DNA of 64,000 nucleotides from Kribbella voronezhensis (GTDB lineage: Bacteria; Actinomycetota; Actinomycetes; Propionibacteriales; Kribbellaceae). The notes beneath the pieces are model-generated. The model was not told where the DNA came from, ran no database searches, and saw only the letters and a program-made list of their open reading frames with translations. The DNA is taken from positions 3,913,403 through 3,977,402 of the forward strand of contig NZ_SOCE01000001.1 in assembly GCF_004365175.1 (NCBI RefSeq), written 5' to 3'. This document shows positions 49,215-57,810 of this stretch, piece by piece. Numbering within the stretch: the first letter of the stretch is position 1; each line of letters begins with the position of its first letter. Both the position numbers and the translations under genes were made by a program.

Positions 49215-50507
49215 TCAGGACTTGTAGTCGCCGCGGGATACTGCGGCCGGGAGGTCGTTGCCCAGGGCGCCGAAGAAGGTGCGGGCCCAGAGGTCGGTGC
49301 CGTGCCAGTACGGGCCGTCGTCGCCGGGGAGCGACTTCGGTGCTACACCTCGCTTGAGCGCCTGGCGGCATTCCGCACACAGCGGCAGAGTCACCGTAGT
49401 GCCGTCGGACTCCACCTGCGTCGGACGGCCGGAAGCCCTTCCGTGCAAGGGATTGAAGGCACACAGCGCCTGTACTACGGGAGGCTTGCGCCCCTCCGCG
49501 AGAGCCTTCGCGATCTCCAGTTCGCGCCGGCCTTGGTCGAGCAGCACCATCGCACCCACGACGTCGACCAGATCGCGCGATGCGTCCAGTACTCGCCCGG
49601 CCGCGTCGTGTGCGTCAAGAGCCAACTGCTGATGGCGTAGCCCGTCACCGGCCACGGTCGGCAGAGCGGCCAGTTCCGAACCGAGGTCGGTCAGTTCCGC
49701 CGTCGTCTCCCGGGTCAGCCGACGGCGACGTTCCGCGGCCACCGTCGCGGCGACATGCGGCGGAATGCTGAACGGCTTCTCCCGACGCGGTGCACCGGCC
49801 CCACCACCGCGCCGCCGCAACCCGATCCACAACCCGAGCGCGACGAGAATCGCCAACACCGCGACAACGATGCCCAAGGCAACCAAACCGCCAGAGACGC
49901 CGTCGCTGGAGGAGTCGTCGCTCGGCCTGGTTCCGGTCCCCTCCGGCTTGGGCGTGGCGGCCGGCAGCGGCGGCCCGGCCAACAGCTCATAGAACCGAGC
50001 CAGTACTTCGGTCGGCCCCGCGTCGTACCCGGTGTCGTCCAGCGCCCGGTCCCGGGCCGCGTTCAGGATCTTCCAGTCGAGAGTCGGGACGTCCCTGACC
50101 TCGAACCACGGGAAGCGCCCGCCGCCGTCGACCACGACGTACAGGCCGGGTTTGCGCAGCGCGTCCGTCACCAGCGTGATGACGTTGCGTTCCTTGCCCT
50201 GGAACGCGTCGCTCGGGCTCAGCGGCAACACGATCGTGTACACCGGATAGCCGAGCGCCTTCGCCTTCGTCCGGACCTCACCGACCATCTTCGCGGACAG
50301 CGCCGGCGCATACACCGGATCGATGTACACCGGATCCTTCACCAGCGCGGCAGCGATCTCTCGAGCGCGCTCAGCCGGCGTCTCTTCTGCATGGCTTGGC
50401 GCTGTCTGACTCAGAGAGCTATCGACGGGGGTCGCCAGCGCCGGGGCAGGCAGAGCGAGGGCACCGAGGAGGAGCATGCCGGCAACGAGGCCGAGGCGGG
50501 GCTTCAT
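49215..50507 (-). CDS. Membrane-anchored protein of a three-gene set, third gene
   Basis: 430 residues from ATG 50507 (ATGA overlap with the preceding gene). Signal peptide 1-26 ('MKPRLGLVAGMLLLGALALP'), an outer domain with 'DPVYIDPVYAPALSAKM', 'YPVYTIVLPLSPSD' and 'KPGLYVVVDGGGRFP', one membrane helix ('LVALGIVVAVLAILVALGLW'), then a cytoplasmic part with a helical region and a likely zinc ribbon: 'CAFNPLHGRAS' and 'LPLCAECRQAL'. Type I topology. No known function; the outer domain is shared by all three gene products. Confidence 0.72.
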   Translation of the reverse strand: MKPRLGLVAGMLLLGALALPAPALATPVDSSLSQTAPSHAEETPAERAREIAAALVKDPVYIDPVYAPALSAKMVGEVRTKAKALGYPVYTIVLPLSPSDAFQGKERNVITLVTDALRKPGLYVVVDGGGRFPWFEVRDVPTLDWKILNAARDRALDDTGYDAGPTEVLARFYELLAGPPLPAATPKPEGTGTRPSDDSSSDGVSGGLVALGIVVAVLAILVALGLWIGLRRRGGGAGAPRREKPFSIPPHVAATVAAERRRRLTRETTAELTDLGSELAALPTVAGDGLRHQQLALDAHDAAGRVLDASRDLVDVVGAMVLLDQGRRELEIAKALAEGRKPPVVQALCAFNPLHGRASGRPTQVESDGTTVTLPLCAECRQALKRGVAPKSLPGDDGPYWHGTDLWARTFFGALGNDLPAAVSRGDYKS

Positions 50508-51175
50508 GACTGTCCTTCGCGTCGTCGGGCGACCAGGGCCGCCAGGCCTAGGACCGGCAGGGCGAGGATTGCTCCGCCCAGCAGGCCGAGGGTGAATCCA
50601 CCGAGTCCGTTGCCGATCGCTTTGGCCGGTGTGAACGGCTCCGGTTCGTACGTCGGTTCCGGCTCGTCTGGCAACGGTGTCGTGCGGGCCGCACGTGGTT
50701 GGTAACTGTCGTCCACCTCGACCTCCTCCAGGTAGGCGGCGACCTCGTCGGCAGCAGTCGCCTTGGATGAGGTGGCGTAGGTGGTCCGCGGACTGCGTAC
50801 TGCGATCAGGTGGGCCGCGCCGCTCGTCGAGTGCTGGTCGAGGACCAGGTAGAGACCGGGCTTGCCGTTGGCCACCGCGAGCCAGCCGGCGAGTTGGACG
50901 ACGTCCTCCTTCTCCGGGAACCACGGGCCGGTCGGCAGAGCCGCGGCGTACACCGGGACCGGCGCCCTCGCGATCAGTGCCGCCACCTGCCGCACTGACT
51001 CCGCCTCGAACCCTTCCGACCCGGCGAACAACGGATCGACGTACACCCGATTCGTCTTCCAGGCAGCGACGGCCGCCGTCACTCGCGGATCGGACCGGAA
51101 GTCGGCGTGGGCAGGCGTGGTGGTGGTCAGTACGACGAGCAGGCCGGCCGCCAGAGCCAGCAGGAGCCGCCTCAT
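50504..51175 (-). CDS. Membrane-anchored protein of a three-gene set, middle gene
   Basis: 223 residues. Signal peptide ('RRLLLALAAGLLVVLTTTTP'), outer domain with 'NRVYVDPLFAGSEGF', 'VPVYAAALPTGPWFP' and 'KPGLYLVLDQHSTSG', a Pro/Glu-rich stalk, one C-terminal membrane helix ('GGFTLGLLGGAILALPVLGL') and only a short basic tail. It thus lacks the cytoplasmic zinc-ribbon part of its two neighbours. It overlaps both neighbours by 4 bp (ATGA at each end), so all three are translationally coupled. Confidence 0.72.
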   Translation of the reverse strand: MRRLLLALAAGLLVVLTTTTPAHADFRSDPRVTAAVAAWKTNRVYVDPLFAGSEGFEAESVRQVAALIARAPVPVYAAALPTGPWFPEKEDVVQLAGWLAVANGKPGLYLVLDQHSTSGAAHLIAVRSPRTTYATSSKATAADEVAAYLEEVEVDDSYQPRAARTTPLPDEPEPTYEPEPFTPAKAIGNGLGGFTLGLLGGAILALPVLGLAALVARRREGQS

Positions 51176-52464
51176 CGGCCGACCCCGTAGACGCGCTCGA
51201 CGCGGTCCGCCAGATCGTCTTCGAGTGCACCGAATCCGGTCGCCAGCAGCGGCTCTTGTTTCGGATCGAGAGTCCAGTACGGAACGGCCTTGCGATCAAG
51301 CCCGAGCAACCCGGACTTCTTCCACAACCGGAACCCGCGCGGGGTCTCACCCCGAGCCAGAATCCGGGCGCAGGCAGGACAAGTCGGTACTTCGGTATCT
51401 TCGGTCCAGGCGGCCTGGACACTGCCCGGCTGATGAGTCGGGTCGAAGAAGCAAGGCGGCTGGACCTCCTTGCCACCGGCAGCCTGTTGAGCCTGCCGAG
51501 CGAGTACCAGCGCACCTGCGGTCGCCGCGAGATCCTCCGGGGCCGCACTCCGAAGCGCCCGCGCGGCGGCCAACCTCTCCGCAGCGTCGTCCCGCTGATC
51601 CAGCAGCTCAGGCAGCTTCACCTTCGCCCGGGCCCGGTCCGACGCCGTGATCCGAGCCTCCAGACTTCGTACTGCGCGATCCGCCTTCGCAATCCATCGA
51701 TCCGCCTGCAGCTGAACCGAGGTGATGCGGGCCGGCGTTCCAGCCTTGCTCGAGCTGGTCTTCGCCTGCGTCGACCTGGGCCGGCGTTTCGTGGACGGTC
51801 GCCGTCGTTGGTGCCGCAATGTCAGACCGATCACCAGCAGGAAGCCGGCCAGCCCACCGGCTCCCATGCCGATGAAGACGGACAGATCTTCCTTGTCCGT
51901 GGTCGAGGGGCCGGAGTCGTCCTCGTCCGCCGGTTCCAGGTCACCGGCCGGTACGTCGGGCAGCGGGCGGCCGTCGTACGCCGTCGCCGCTTGCTGGATG
52001 GTCCGGACGATGCCCGGCGCGGGCCGGGTGGTGACGAGCTTGTGGTCCCACTTGTCGTCCAGCTGGACCCGGGTGAGGCTGCGCCCTTTCAGTCCACCCG
52101 GCCGGATCAAGGTCTCCTCGCCCGACCAGTAGTCGCCGGTGACCGTCCAGACCAGGTACAACCCGGGCTGCCCGACGCGTGCCTGCAGCAACGTCGGCAG
52201 GTCGAGATCACCCGACCTCGTGAGGGGCGTCCGCGGCAGCAGCGCGACGTACACCGGGAAGTTCACCGTCCGGGTCGCTGCGCGGATGCGGTCCAGCTCG
52301 GCCTGCGGGAAGCTCGGCCGCATCGCCGGATAGAGGTAGAGGTGATCGGTCCGCCAGGCCGCGGCGATCTGATCCGGTAGTTCCGGCGGAGCGGCCGCGG
52401 CGGGGACGGGGAAGAAGAAGGCGAGCGCGGCCAGTGGCACCAGGCGCAGGAGTCGGGCGGACAT
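51172..52464 (-). CDS. Membrane-anchored protein of a three-gene set, first gene
   Basis: 430 residues from ATG 52464. Signal peptide ('LLRLVPLAALAFFFPVPAAA'), outer domain with 'DHLYLYPAMRPSFPQ', 'FPVYVALLPRTP' and 'QPGLYLVWTVTG', one membrane helix ('IGMGAGGLAGFLLVIGLTL'), a basic then helical cytoplasmic region with coiled-coil character ('LPELLDQRDDAAERLAAARA') and a zinc ribbon-like 'CFFDPTHQPGS'/'TCPACARIL'. Same architecture as the third gene. The family is unknown to me; TPM-domain proteins are a possible distant relation. Confidence 0.72.
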   Translation of the reverse strand: MSARLLRLVPLAALAFFFPVPAAAAPPELPDQIAAAWRTDHLYLYPAMRPSFPQAELDRIRAATRTVNFPVYVALLPRTPLTRSGDLDLPTLLQARVGQPGLYLVWTVTGDYWSGEETLIRPGGLKGRSLTRVQLDDKWDHKLVTTRPAPGIVRTIQQAATAYDGRPLPDVPAGDLEPADEDDSGPSTTDKEDLSVFIGMGAGGLAGFLLVIGLTLRHQRRRPSTKRRPRSTQAKTSSSKAGTPARITSVQLQADRWIAKADRAVRSLEARITASDRARAKVKLPELLDQRDDAAERLAAARALRSAAPEDLAATAGALVLARQAQQAAGGKEVQPPCFFDPTHQPGSVQAAWTEDTEVPTCPACARILARGETPRGFRLWKKSGLLGLDRKAVPYWTLDPKQEPLLATGFGALEDDLADRVERVYGVGR

Positions 52465-52644
52465 CGGAGTCAGCGTACGGCGCGGCGGAGCCGGACGAGA
52501 TGCTGCCTGCGGAGTTCGACGACGAGGGGACACGCCTTCGTTGACGCTGTCCCGGTCGCCGGGGTTCCGGACGAAGCGCGGCCCTGGCCTGGACAGGGGA
52601 GACCAAGCCAGGGGCGCGCATCGCACGGGCAGAAACGTTCCTTC

Positions 52645-52671
52645 ATCTGCCCTGCGCTCACCAGGGCAGAT
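52645..52671. terminator. Stem-loop 1 of a three-hairpin array
   Basis: A perfect 9-bp stem ATCTGCCCT/AGGGCAGAT with a 9-nt loop in the gap between the three-gene set and the acyl-CoA dehydrogenase gene. Confidence 0.55.
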
Positions 52672-52672
52672 C

Positions 52673-52695
52673 GCGGGGCAGATCAGCTGCCCCGC
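52673..52695. terminator. Stem-loop 2 of a three-hairpin array
   Basis: A perfect 9-bp stem GCGGGGCAG/CTGCCCCGC with a 5-nt loop ATCAG, only 1 bp from stem-loop 1. It shares the GGGCAG word with stem-loop 1. Confidence 0.6.
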
Positions 52696-52702
52696 TACCG
52701 GG

Positions 52703-52739
52703 CCTCCGACTCGGCCCGCGCAAGCGGCCGAGCCGGAGG
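52703..52739 (-). terminator. Terminator of the acyl-CoA dehydrogenase gene (stem-loop 3)
   Basis: A 14-bp stem with one mismatch (52703-52716 with 52726-52739) and a 9-nt loop, 18 bp beyond the minus-strand stop at 52758. Confidence 0.75.
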
Positions 52740-52757
52740 TGCTTCATCGGCGACCGG

Positions 52758-54617
52758 TCAGAAGGCGGACTCGGGCAGGTCCATCACGTCGAGGTCGGTC
52801 AGCTCGGCCTTGATCCGCTCGGCGCGGACGGTCGGCATCGTGGACCGGACGAACCACTGCGCGGCCGCGAGCTTGCCGGCGTAGAAGTCCTGGTCCGCGG
52901 GCGACAGTTCGCCGCCCAGCTTCTCCAGTGCGACCTCGGCCTGCCGCAGCATCAGCCAGGAGCAGACCACGTCGCCGAGCACGTACAGCAGCCGGGAGGT
53001 GTTCAGGCCGACCTTGTAGACGTTGCGCGGGTCGCCGTTCTCCGCCTGCGGGTTGCTCGACATCAGCGCCTGGCCCATCACGCCGAGGATCTTCTGGGTG
53101 TCCTCCAGGCCCTTGGCGAGCAGTCCGCGCTCCTCCTTCAGCCGGCCGTTGCCGGCCTCGGAGGCGACGAACTCCTGGATCTGCTCGGCGAGGTGGCCGA
53201 GCGCCTTGCCCTGGTCCTTGATGATCTTGCGGAAGAACAGGTCCTGGCCCTGGATCGCCGTGGTGCCTTCGTACAGGGTGTCGATCTTGGCGTCGCGGAC
53301 GTACTGCTCGATCGGGTAGTCCTGCAGGAAGCCCGAGCCGCCGAAGGTCTGCAGCGACTCGGTGCCGAGCAGGGTCCACGACTTCTCGGAGCCGTAGCCC
53401 TTCACCAGCGGGAGCAGCAGATCGTTGACCCGCTCTGCCTCGAGATCGTGCTCCCCGGCGTACCGGGCCTGCTCGGCGCGATCCTGGTACGTCGCGGTGA
53501 ACAGCACCAGGGCACGCAGCGCCTCGGAGTACGACTTCTGCGTCATCAGCGAGCGGCGGACGTCGGGGTGGTGGGTGATCGTGACGCGCGGGGCGTCCTT
53601 CGCCGGGTTGGTCAGGTCGGCGCCCTGGACCCGCTCCTTGGCGTACTCGAGTGCGTTCAGGTAGCCGGTCGACAGGGTCGCGATCGCCTTCGTGCCGACC
53701 ATCATCCGCGCGTACTCGATCACCTGGAACATCTGCGCGATGCCGTCGTGCACCTCGCCGAGCAGGTAGCCCTTGGCCGGGATCGTCTCGCCGAAGGTGA
53801 TCTCGCAGGTGGTGGACACCTTGATGCCCATCTTCTTCTCGACGTTCGTGACGAAGGCGCCGTTGCGCTCCCCGGTCAGCTCGCCGGTTTCCAGATCGAA
53901 GTCGTACTTCGGTACGACGAACAGGCTGAGCCCCTTCGTGCCGGGGCCGCCGACGCCCTCGATGCCCTGCGGGCGGGCCAGCACCAGGTGCACGATGTTC
54001 TCGGTCATGTCGTGGTCGCCCGAGGTGATGAACCGCTTGACGCCCTCGATGTGCCAGGTGCCGTCGTCCTGCAGGGTGGCCTTGGTCCGGCCCGCGCCGA
54101 CGTCGGAGCCGGCGTCCGGCTCGGTCAGCACCATCGTCGCGCCCCAACCGCGGTCGATCATGTGCTGGGCGATCAACTTGTCCCGCTCGGTGCCGTTGCG
54201 CCACAGCACATGGGCGAAGTTCGGCCCGGCGGCGTAGATGTGGATGGCCGGGTTCGCGCCCAGGACCATCTCGGCGGCGGCCCAGCGCAGCGACGGCGGG
54301 GTCGGCTGGCCACCGAGCTCCGGCGGCAGCTCGAGCTTGTACCACTCGGCGTCCATGTAGGCCTGGTAGCCCTTCTTGAACGCCTCGGGCATGGTCACCG
54401 AGTGCGTCTCCGGGTCGAACACCGGCGGGTTGCGGTCGGAGTCCTCGAAGGACGCGGCCAGCTCGTTCTTCGCCAGCCGGTCGATCTCGCCGAGCACCTC
54501 ACGCGCGGTGTCGACGTCCATGTCGGCGTACGGCCCCTGTCCGAGCACCTCGCCACGGCCCAGGACCTCGAGCAGATTGAACTCGATGTCCCGCAGATTC
54601 GACTTGTAGTGGCTCAC
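52758..54617 (-). CDS. Acyl-CoA dehydrogenase, long (FadE-type with C-terminal extension)
   Basis: 619 residues from GTG 54617 with GGGGAAA upstream. N-terminal Arg-rich helix domain, FAD-binding middle ('[16 protein letters not shown]', '[18 protein letters not shown]') and a C-terminal part with the catalytic Glu in '[19 protein letters not shown]'. The extra 100 residues are the 'acetyl-CoA dehydrogenase C-terminal-like' region found in long bacterial FadE proteins. It oxidises acyl-CoA to enoyl-CoA, passing electrons to ETF. Two operator-like 16-mers lie 26 bp upstream of the GTG, and a terminator follows. Confidence 0.93.
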   Translation of the reverse strand: MSHYKSNLRDIEFNLLEVLGRGEVLGQGPYADMDVDTAREVLGEIDRLAKNELAASFEDSDRNPPVFDPETHSVTMPEAFKKGYQAYMDAEWYKLELPPELGGQPTPPSLRWAAAEMVLGANPAIHIYAAGPNFAHVLWRNGTERDKLIAQHMIDRGWGATMVLTEPDAGSDVGAGRTKATLQDDGTWHIEGVKRFITSGDHDMTENIVHLVLARPQGIEGVGGPGTKGLSLFVVPKYDFDLETGELTGERNGAFVTNVEKKMGIKVSTTCEITFGETIPAKGYLLGEVHDGIAQMFQVIEYARMMVGTKAIATLSTGYLNALEYAKERVQGADLTNPAKDAPRVTITHHPDVRRSLMTQKSYSEALRALVLFTATYQDRAEQARYAGEHDLEAERVNDLLLPLVKGYGSEKSWTLLGTESLQTFGGSGFLQDYPIEQYVRDAKIDTLYEGTTAIQGQDLFFRKIIKDQGKALGHLAEQIQEFVASEAGNGRLKEERGLLAKGLEDTQKILGVMGQALMSSNPQAENGDPRNVYKVGLNTSRLLYVLGDVVCSWLMLRQAEVALEKLGGELSPADQDFYAGKLAAAQWFVRSTMPTVRAERIKAELTDLDVMDLPESAF

Positions 54618-54642
54618 GCGGTTTCCCCTGCCTCTTCGCTGC

Positions 54643-54681
54643 ATATACTCACGAGTAACTTAAGTATATACCCGCCAGTAA
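54643..54681. promoter_or_regulatory. Twin operator before the acyl-CoA dehydrogenase gene
   Basis: Two 16-mers, ATATACTCACGAGTAA (54643-54658) and ATATACCCGCCAGTAA (54666-54681), share 13 of 16 bases and are 23 bp apart. Each is a TAC...GTA imperfect palindrome (the first is exact: TACTC-AC-GAGTA). On the minus strand they read TTACTSGYGRGTATAT. The region is markedly AT-rich and lies between two divergent genes, so it likely binds a fatty-acid-responsive TetR-type repressor. Confidence 0.65.
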
Positions 54682-54708
54682 CAGACGCAAAGGGAGTTGG
54701 CTGGGGCA

Positions 54709-55236
54709 ATGACTGTGAAGCTCGTCTACGAGACGCACTCGACGACCGTCGACAACGAGCGGGGCGTGGCGACCGGGTGGTTGCCGGGGGAGTTGTCGGA
54801 GGAGGGGAAACGTCATTCGGTGGAGCTGGGGCAACGGCGATCGGACGTCGACGCGATCTTCAGCTCGGACCTGCGCCGCGCGGTACAGACCGTCGAGCTC
54901 GCCTTCGAAGGACGGGATGTCCCGCGCTTCCAGGACTGGCGCCTGCGCGAATGCAACTACGGCGACCTCAACGGCGCCCCGAGGGAACGCCTCGAACCAC
55001 GCCGCCGGTACGTCGATCACCCGTTCCCCGGCGGTGGCCAGAGCTACCGCCAGGTCCTCGCCCTCACCCAGTCCTTCGTCTCCGACCTCAAGACCCTGTA
55101 CGACGGTCGCACGGTCCTCGTCGTCGCCCACTCGGCCAACCGCTGGTCCCTCCAGCACCTCCTCCACGGCACCCCGCTCGAAGACCTCGTCGACGCCCCC
55201 TTCGACTGGCAGCCCGGCTGGGAGTACGAGGTCTGA
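54709..55236 (+). CDS. Histidine phosphatase superfamily (phosphoglycerate mutase-like)
   Basis: 175 residues from ATG 54709; GGGAG lies about 13 nt upstream. The fold is seen in 'KLVYETHSTTVDNERGVATG', 'IFSSDLRRAVQTVELAFEG', 'LRECNYGDLNG' and 'VLVVAHSANRWSLQHL'. The usual N-terminal RHG is replaced by THS (nucleophile His kept, the preceding Arg changed), and the late His of 'AHSANR' is present. Small cytoplasmic phosphatase of unknown substrate; the changed first motif may alter specificity. It is divergent from the acyl-CoA dehydrogenase. Confidence 0.82.
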   Translation: MTVKLVYETHSTTVDNERGVATGWLPGELSEEGKRHSVELGQRRSDVDAIFSSDLRRAVQTVELAFEGRDVPRFQDWRLRECNYGDLNGAPRERLEPRRRYVDHPFPGGGQSYRQVLALTQSFVSDLKTLYDGRTVLVVAHSANRWSLQHLLHGTPLEDLVDAPFDWQPGWEYEV

Positions 55237-55327
55237 AAACGTCGGCCGGGTCGCCGCGATGGAAGTTTTAGACCAAGATGAGAACTGGTGAGGGAGGAAA
55301 GTTACGGGGGCTGATCCGAGGAGAGCT

Positions 55328-56617
55328 ATGAGCAGCACCGCACGGGTTGAGGTCCGGGTGGACCGGCGGTCGTTGGTGGCCGGGACGGTCGGCAACTTCG
55401 TCGAGTGGTACGAGTTCGGCGCCTACGGCTTCTTCGCGACCGTGATCGCGGCGAACTTCTTCAGCAGTACTTCGACCAGTGACGCCGAGAGCCTGATCAA
55501 GACCTACGCCTCGTTCGCGCTGGCCTTCTTCTTCCGCCCGATCGGCGCGGCCGTCTTCGGGCGCCTCGGTGACCGGATCGGCCGGCGGCCGACCCTGATC
55601 CTCGTCCTGTTGCTGATGACCGGCTCGACCACGCTCATCGGCGTACTCCCGACGTACGCGACCGTCGGTGCCGCGGCGCCCTGGTTGCTCACGCTGGTCC
55701 GCGCGCTCCAAGGGCTGTCCGCAGGTGGTGAGTTCGGCGGTGCGGTCTCGATCATGACCGAGTTCGCCCCGAAGACGAAACGCGGCCTGTACGGCGCCTG
55801 GCAGTCCTTCACCGTCGCGCTCGGGCTGCTCGCGGGTGCCGGGCTGGCCGCCGTCCTCGCGACGACCCTCAGCAAGGATGCGCTCTCCGACTGGGGTTGG
55901 CGCGTGCCGTTCCTGCTCGCGCTCCCGCTGGGCCTGGTGGCGCTGTGGTTGCGCCTGCGGTTGGCGGAGACGCCCAACTTCGACCGGGTCAAGGAAGAGC
56001 TACGAGAGCCCGCCGACAAGGCCGAGGTGGCCAAGGCGATCGCGCTCGGGATCGGCCGGCTGATGGGCTGGTCGGCGGCCGGCTACACCTTCTTGGTGGT
56101 GATGCCGTCCTACCTGCAGGCGACCTTGCATGCGACGTTCCAGCAGGCGCTGGTGGCGACGGTGCTGGCGAACCTCGGCTTCGCGGTGTCGATCATGCCG
56201 GCGGGCTGGCTGAGCGACCGGATCGGTCGCCGCCCGGTGATGGTGACCGGCGCCGCACTGGTCGTGGTACTGGCGTTCCCGTTGATGAATCTCCTGCAGG
56301 ACAAGGGGAGTTCGACTGCGGCGAAGGGGGCCGCGGTGTTCGTGGCCGGCCTGGTCGTCGGGCTGATGGCCGGACCGGGTCCGGCGATGCTGGCCGAGAT
56401 GTTCCCGACCCGGGCGCGCTACACCGGCCTGGGGCTGGCCTACTCGCTGTCGAACGCGGTCTTCTCCGGCAGCGCCGGGCTGATCATCACCGAGTTGATC
56501 AAGCGGACGCACAACGTCGACATTCCGGCGTACTACGTGGCGGTCACCTCTGCCGTCAGCGTGCTCGCCTTGCTCACGCTGCGCGGCGACGACCATCGAC
56601 GAGAGCTGCGGGACTGA
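55328..56617 (+). CDS. MFS transporter, metabolite:H+ symporter (MHS) family
   Basis: 429 residues, 12 predicted helices. The MHS signature is clear: 'GNFVEWYEFGAYGFFATVIA' near the start, 'RLGDRIGRRPTLILVLLLMT' after helix 2, and 'VRALQGLSAGGEFGGAVSIM'. Relatives (KgtP, ProP-like) take up dicarboxylates, 2-oxoglutarate or osmoprotectants with protons. It is followed 3 bp later by anmK, so the two may be co-transcribed, although their products do not obviously share a substrate. Confidence 0.9.
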   Translation: MSSTARVEVRVDRRSLVAGTVGNFVEWYEFGAYGFFATVIAANFFSSTSTSDAESLIKTYASFALAFFFRPIGAAVFGRLGDRIGRRPTLILVLLLMTGSTTLIGVLPTYATVGAAAPWLLTLVRALQGLSAGGEFGGAVSIMTEFAPKTKRGLYGAWQSFTVALGLLAGAGLAAVLATTLSKDALSDWGWRVPFLLALPLGLVALWLRLRLAETPNFDRVKEELREPADKAEVAKAIALGIGRLMGWSAAGYTFLVVMPSYLQATLHATFQQALVATVLANLGFAVSIMPAGWLSDRIGRRPVMVTGAALVVVLAFPLMNLLQDKGSSTAAKGAAVFVAGLVVGLMAGPGPAMLAEMFPTRARYTGLGLAYSLSNAVFSGSAGLIITELIKRTHNVDIPAYYVAVTSAVSVLALLTLRGDDHRRELRD

Positions 56618-56620
56618 GGT

Positions 56621-57784
56621 ATGCGCGTCATCGGATTGATGTCGGGGACGTCGTACGACGCGATCGACGCGGCAGCAGCAGATCTCCGGTTGGAGGGCGA
56701 CACGATCGTCCTCACCCCATTGGGTTTGCTGAGCCGGCCCTATCCGGACCACCTGCGCCGGGAGCTGGCGGGGTCGTTGCCGCCAGCAACCACGTCACTG
56801 GAGCAGGTCTGCCGGCTGGACACCGGCATTGGACAGGCCTTCGCCGCGGCGGCCGGACAAGCGGTCGAGCAACTCTGCGGCGGTCACGCCGATCTGATCG
56901 TCTCCCACGGCCAGACCGTCTTCCACTGGGTCGACGGCGACCAGGTCCGCGGCACGCTCCAACTCGGCCAGCCGGCCTGGATCGCCGAAGCGACGGGCAG
57001 CACCGTCGTCTCGGACCTGCGCTCGCGAGACGTCGCGGCCGGTGGCCAGGGCGCACCGCTGGTCAGCATCATCGACGTCCTCTGGCTGCGCGGGCGCCCC
57101 GGGACGCCGGTCGCGCTCAACCTCGGCGGGATCGCCAACATCACCGTGATCCGCGACGAGCCGATCGCCTTCGACACCGGGCCGGCCAACGCGCTCGCCG
57201 ACGCTGTCGTCCAGGAACTCACGGGCGGCCGGGCGAGCTTCGACGCGGACGGAGTCATGGCCGGCCGCGGCACTATCCACCCCGAGTTGTTCGAGCGACT
57301 CCTGGTCGAGCCGTACTACGGCCGGCCGGCACCCAAGAGCACCGGCAAGGAGCTGTTCCATCTCGGCTACCTGGCGCACGCGATGGACGGCCTGCCCGAG
57401 ATCGCGCCGGACGATCTGGTCGCCACCGTGACCGCGTTGACCGCCCGGACCGTCGCCGATGCGGTGCACGCGTACGGCGGGACGGAGGTGATCGCAGCCG
57501 GTGGTGGGATCCGCAATCCGGCCCTGATGCACCGGCTCGCGGAGGAGTTGGGTGACGGCGTTCCACTCCGAAGTACGGACGAACTCGGGTTGCCTTCGGT
57601 CGCCAAGGAGGCGTACGCGTTCGCAGTACTGGGGTTTCTGACGGTGAACGGGCTGGGCGGGACCGTGCCGAGTTGCACGGGCGCGCGGCACGCGAGTTTG
57701 CTCGGGTCGATCACGCCCGGTGTGGGCCCGATGCCGCTGCAGTCGCCGCCCGCGGTGGCACCGGTGAAGTTGCGATTGAACTGA
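56621..57784 (+). CDS. anmK: Anhydro-N-acetylmuramic acid kinase
   Basis: 387 residues, normal length. 'VIGLMSGTSYDAIDAAAADL' is the N-terminal phosphate loop of AnmK, 'VALNLGGIANITVI' and 'FDTGPANALADAVV' the following ATPase motifs, and 'VIAAGGGIRNPALM' the late glycine loop. The enzyme converts 1,6-anhydro-MurNAc, released by lytic transglycosylases, to MurNAc 6-phosphate in cell wall recycling. No MurQ or amidase gene is adjacent. Confidence 0.95.
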   Translation: MRVIGLMSGTSYDAIDAAAADLRLEGDTIVLTPLGLLSRPYPDHLRRELAGSLPPATTSLEQVCRLDTGIGQAFAAAAGQAVEQLCGGHADLIVSHGQTVFHWVDGDQVRGTLQLGQPAWIAEATGSTVVSDLRSRDVAAGGQGAPLVSIIDVLWLRGRPGTPVALNLGGIANITVIRDEPIAFDTGPANALADAVVQELTGGRASFDADGVMAGRGTIHPELFERLLVEPYYGRPAPKSTGKELFHLGYLAHAMDGLPEIAPDDLVATVTALTARTVADAVHAYGGTEVIAAGGGIRNPALMHRLAEELGDGVPLRSTDELGLPSVAKEAYAFAVLGFLTVNGLGGTVPSCTGARHASLLGSITPGVGPMPLQSPPAVAPVKLRLN

Positions 57785-57810
57785 ACCCAGCGGCATGTGA
57801 CGATCCAGCG

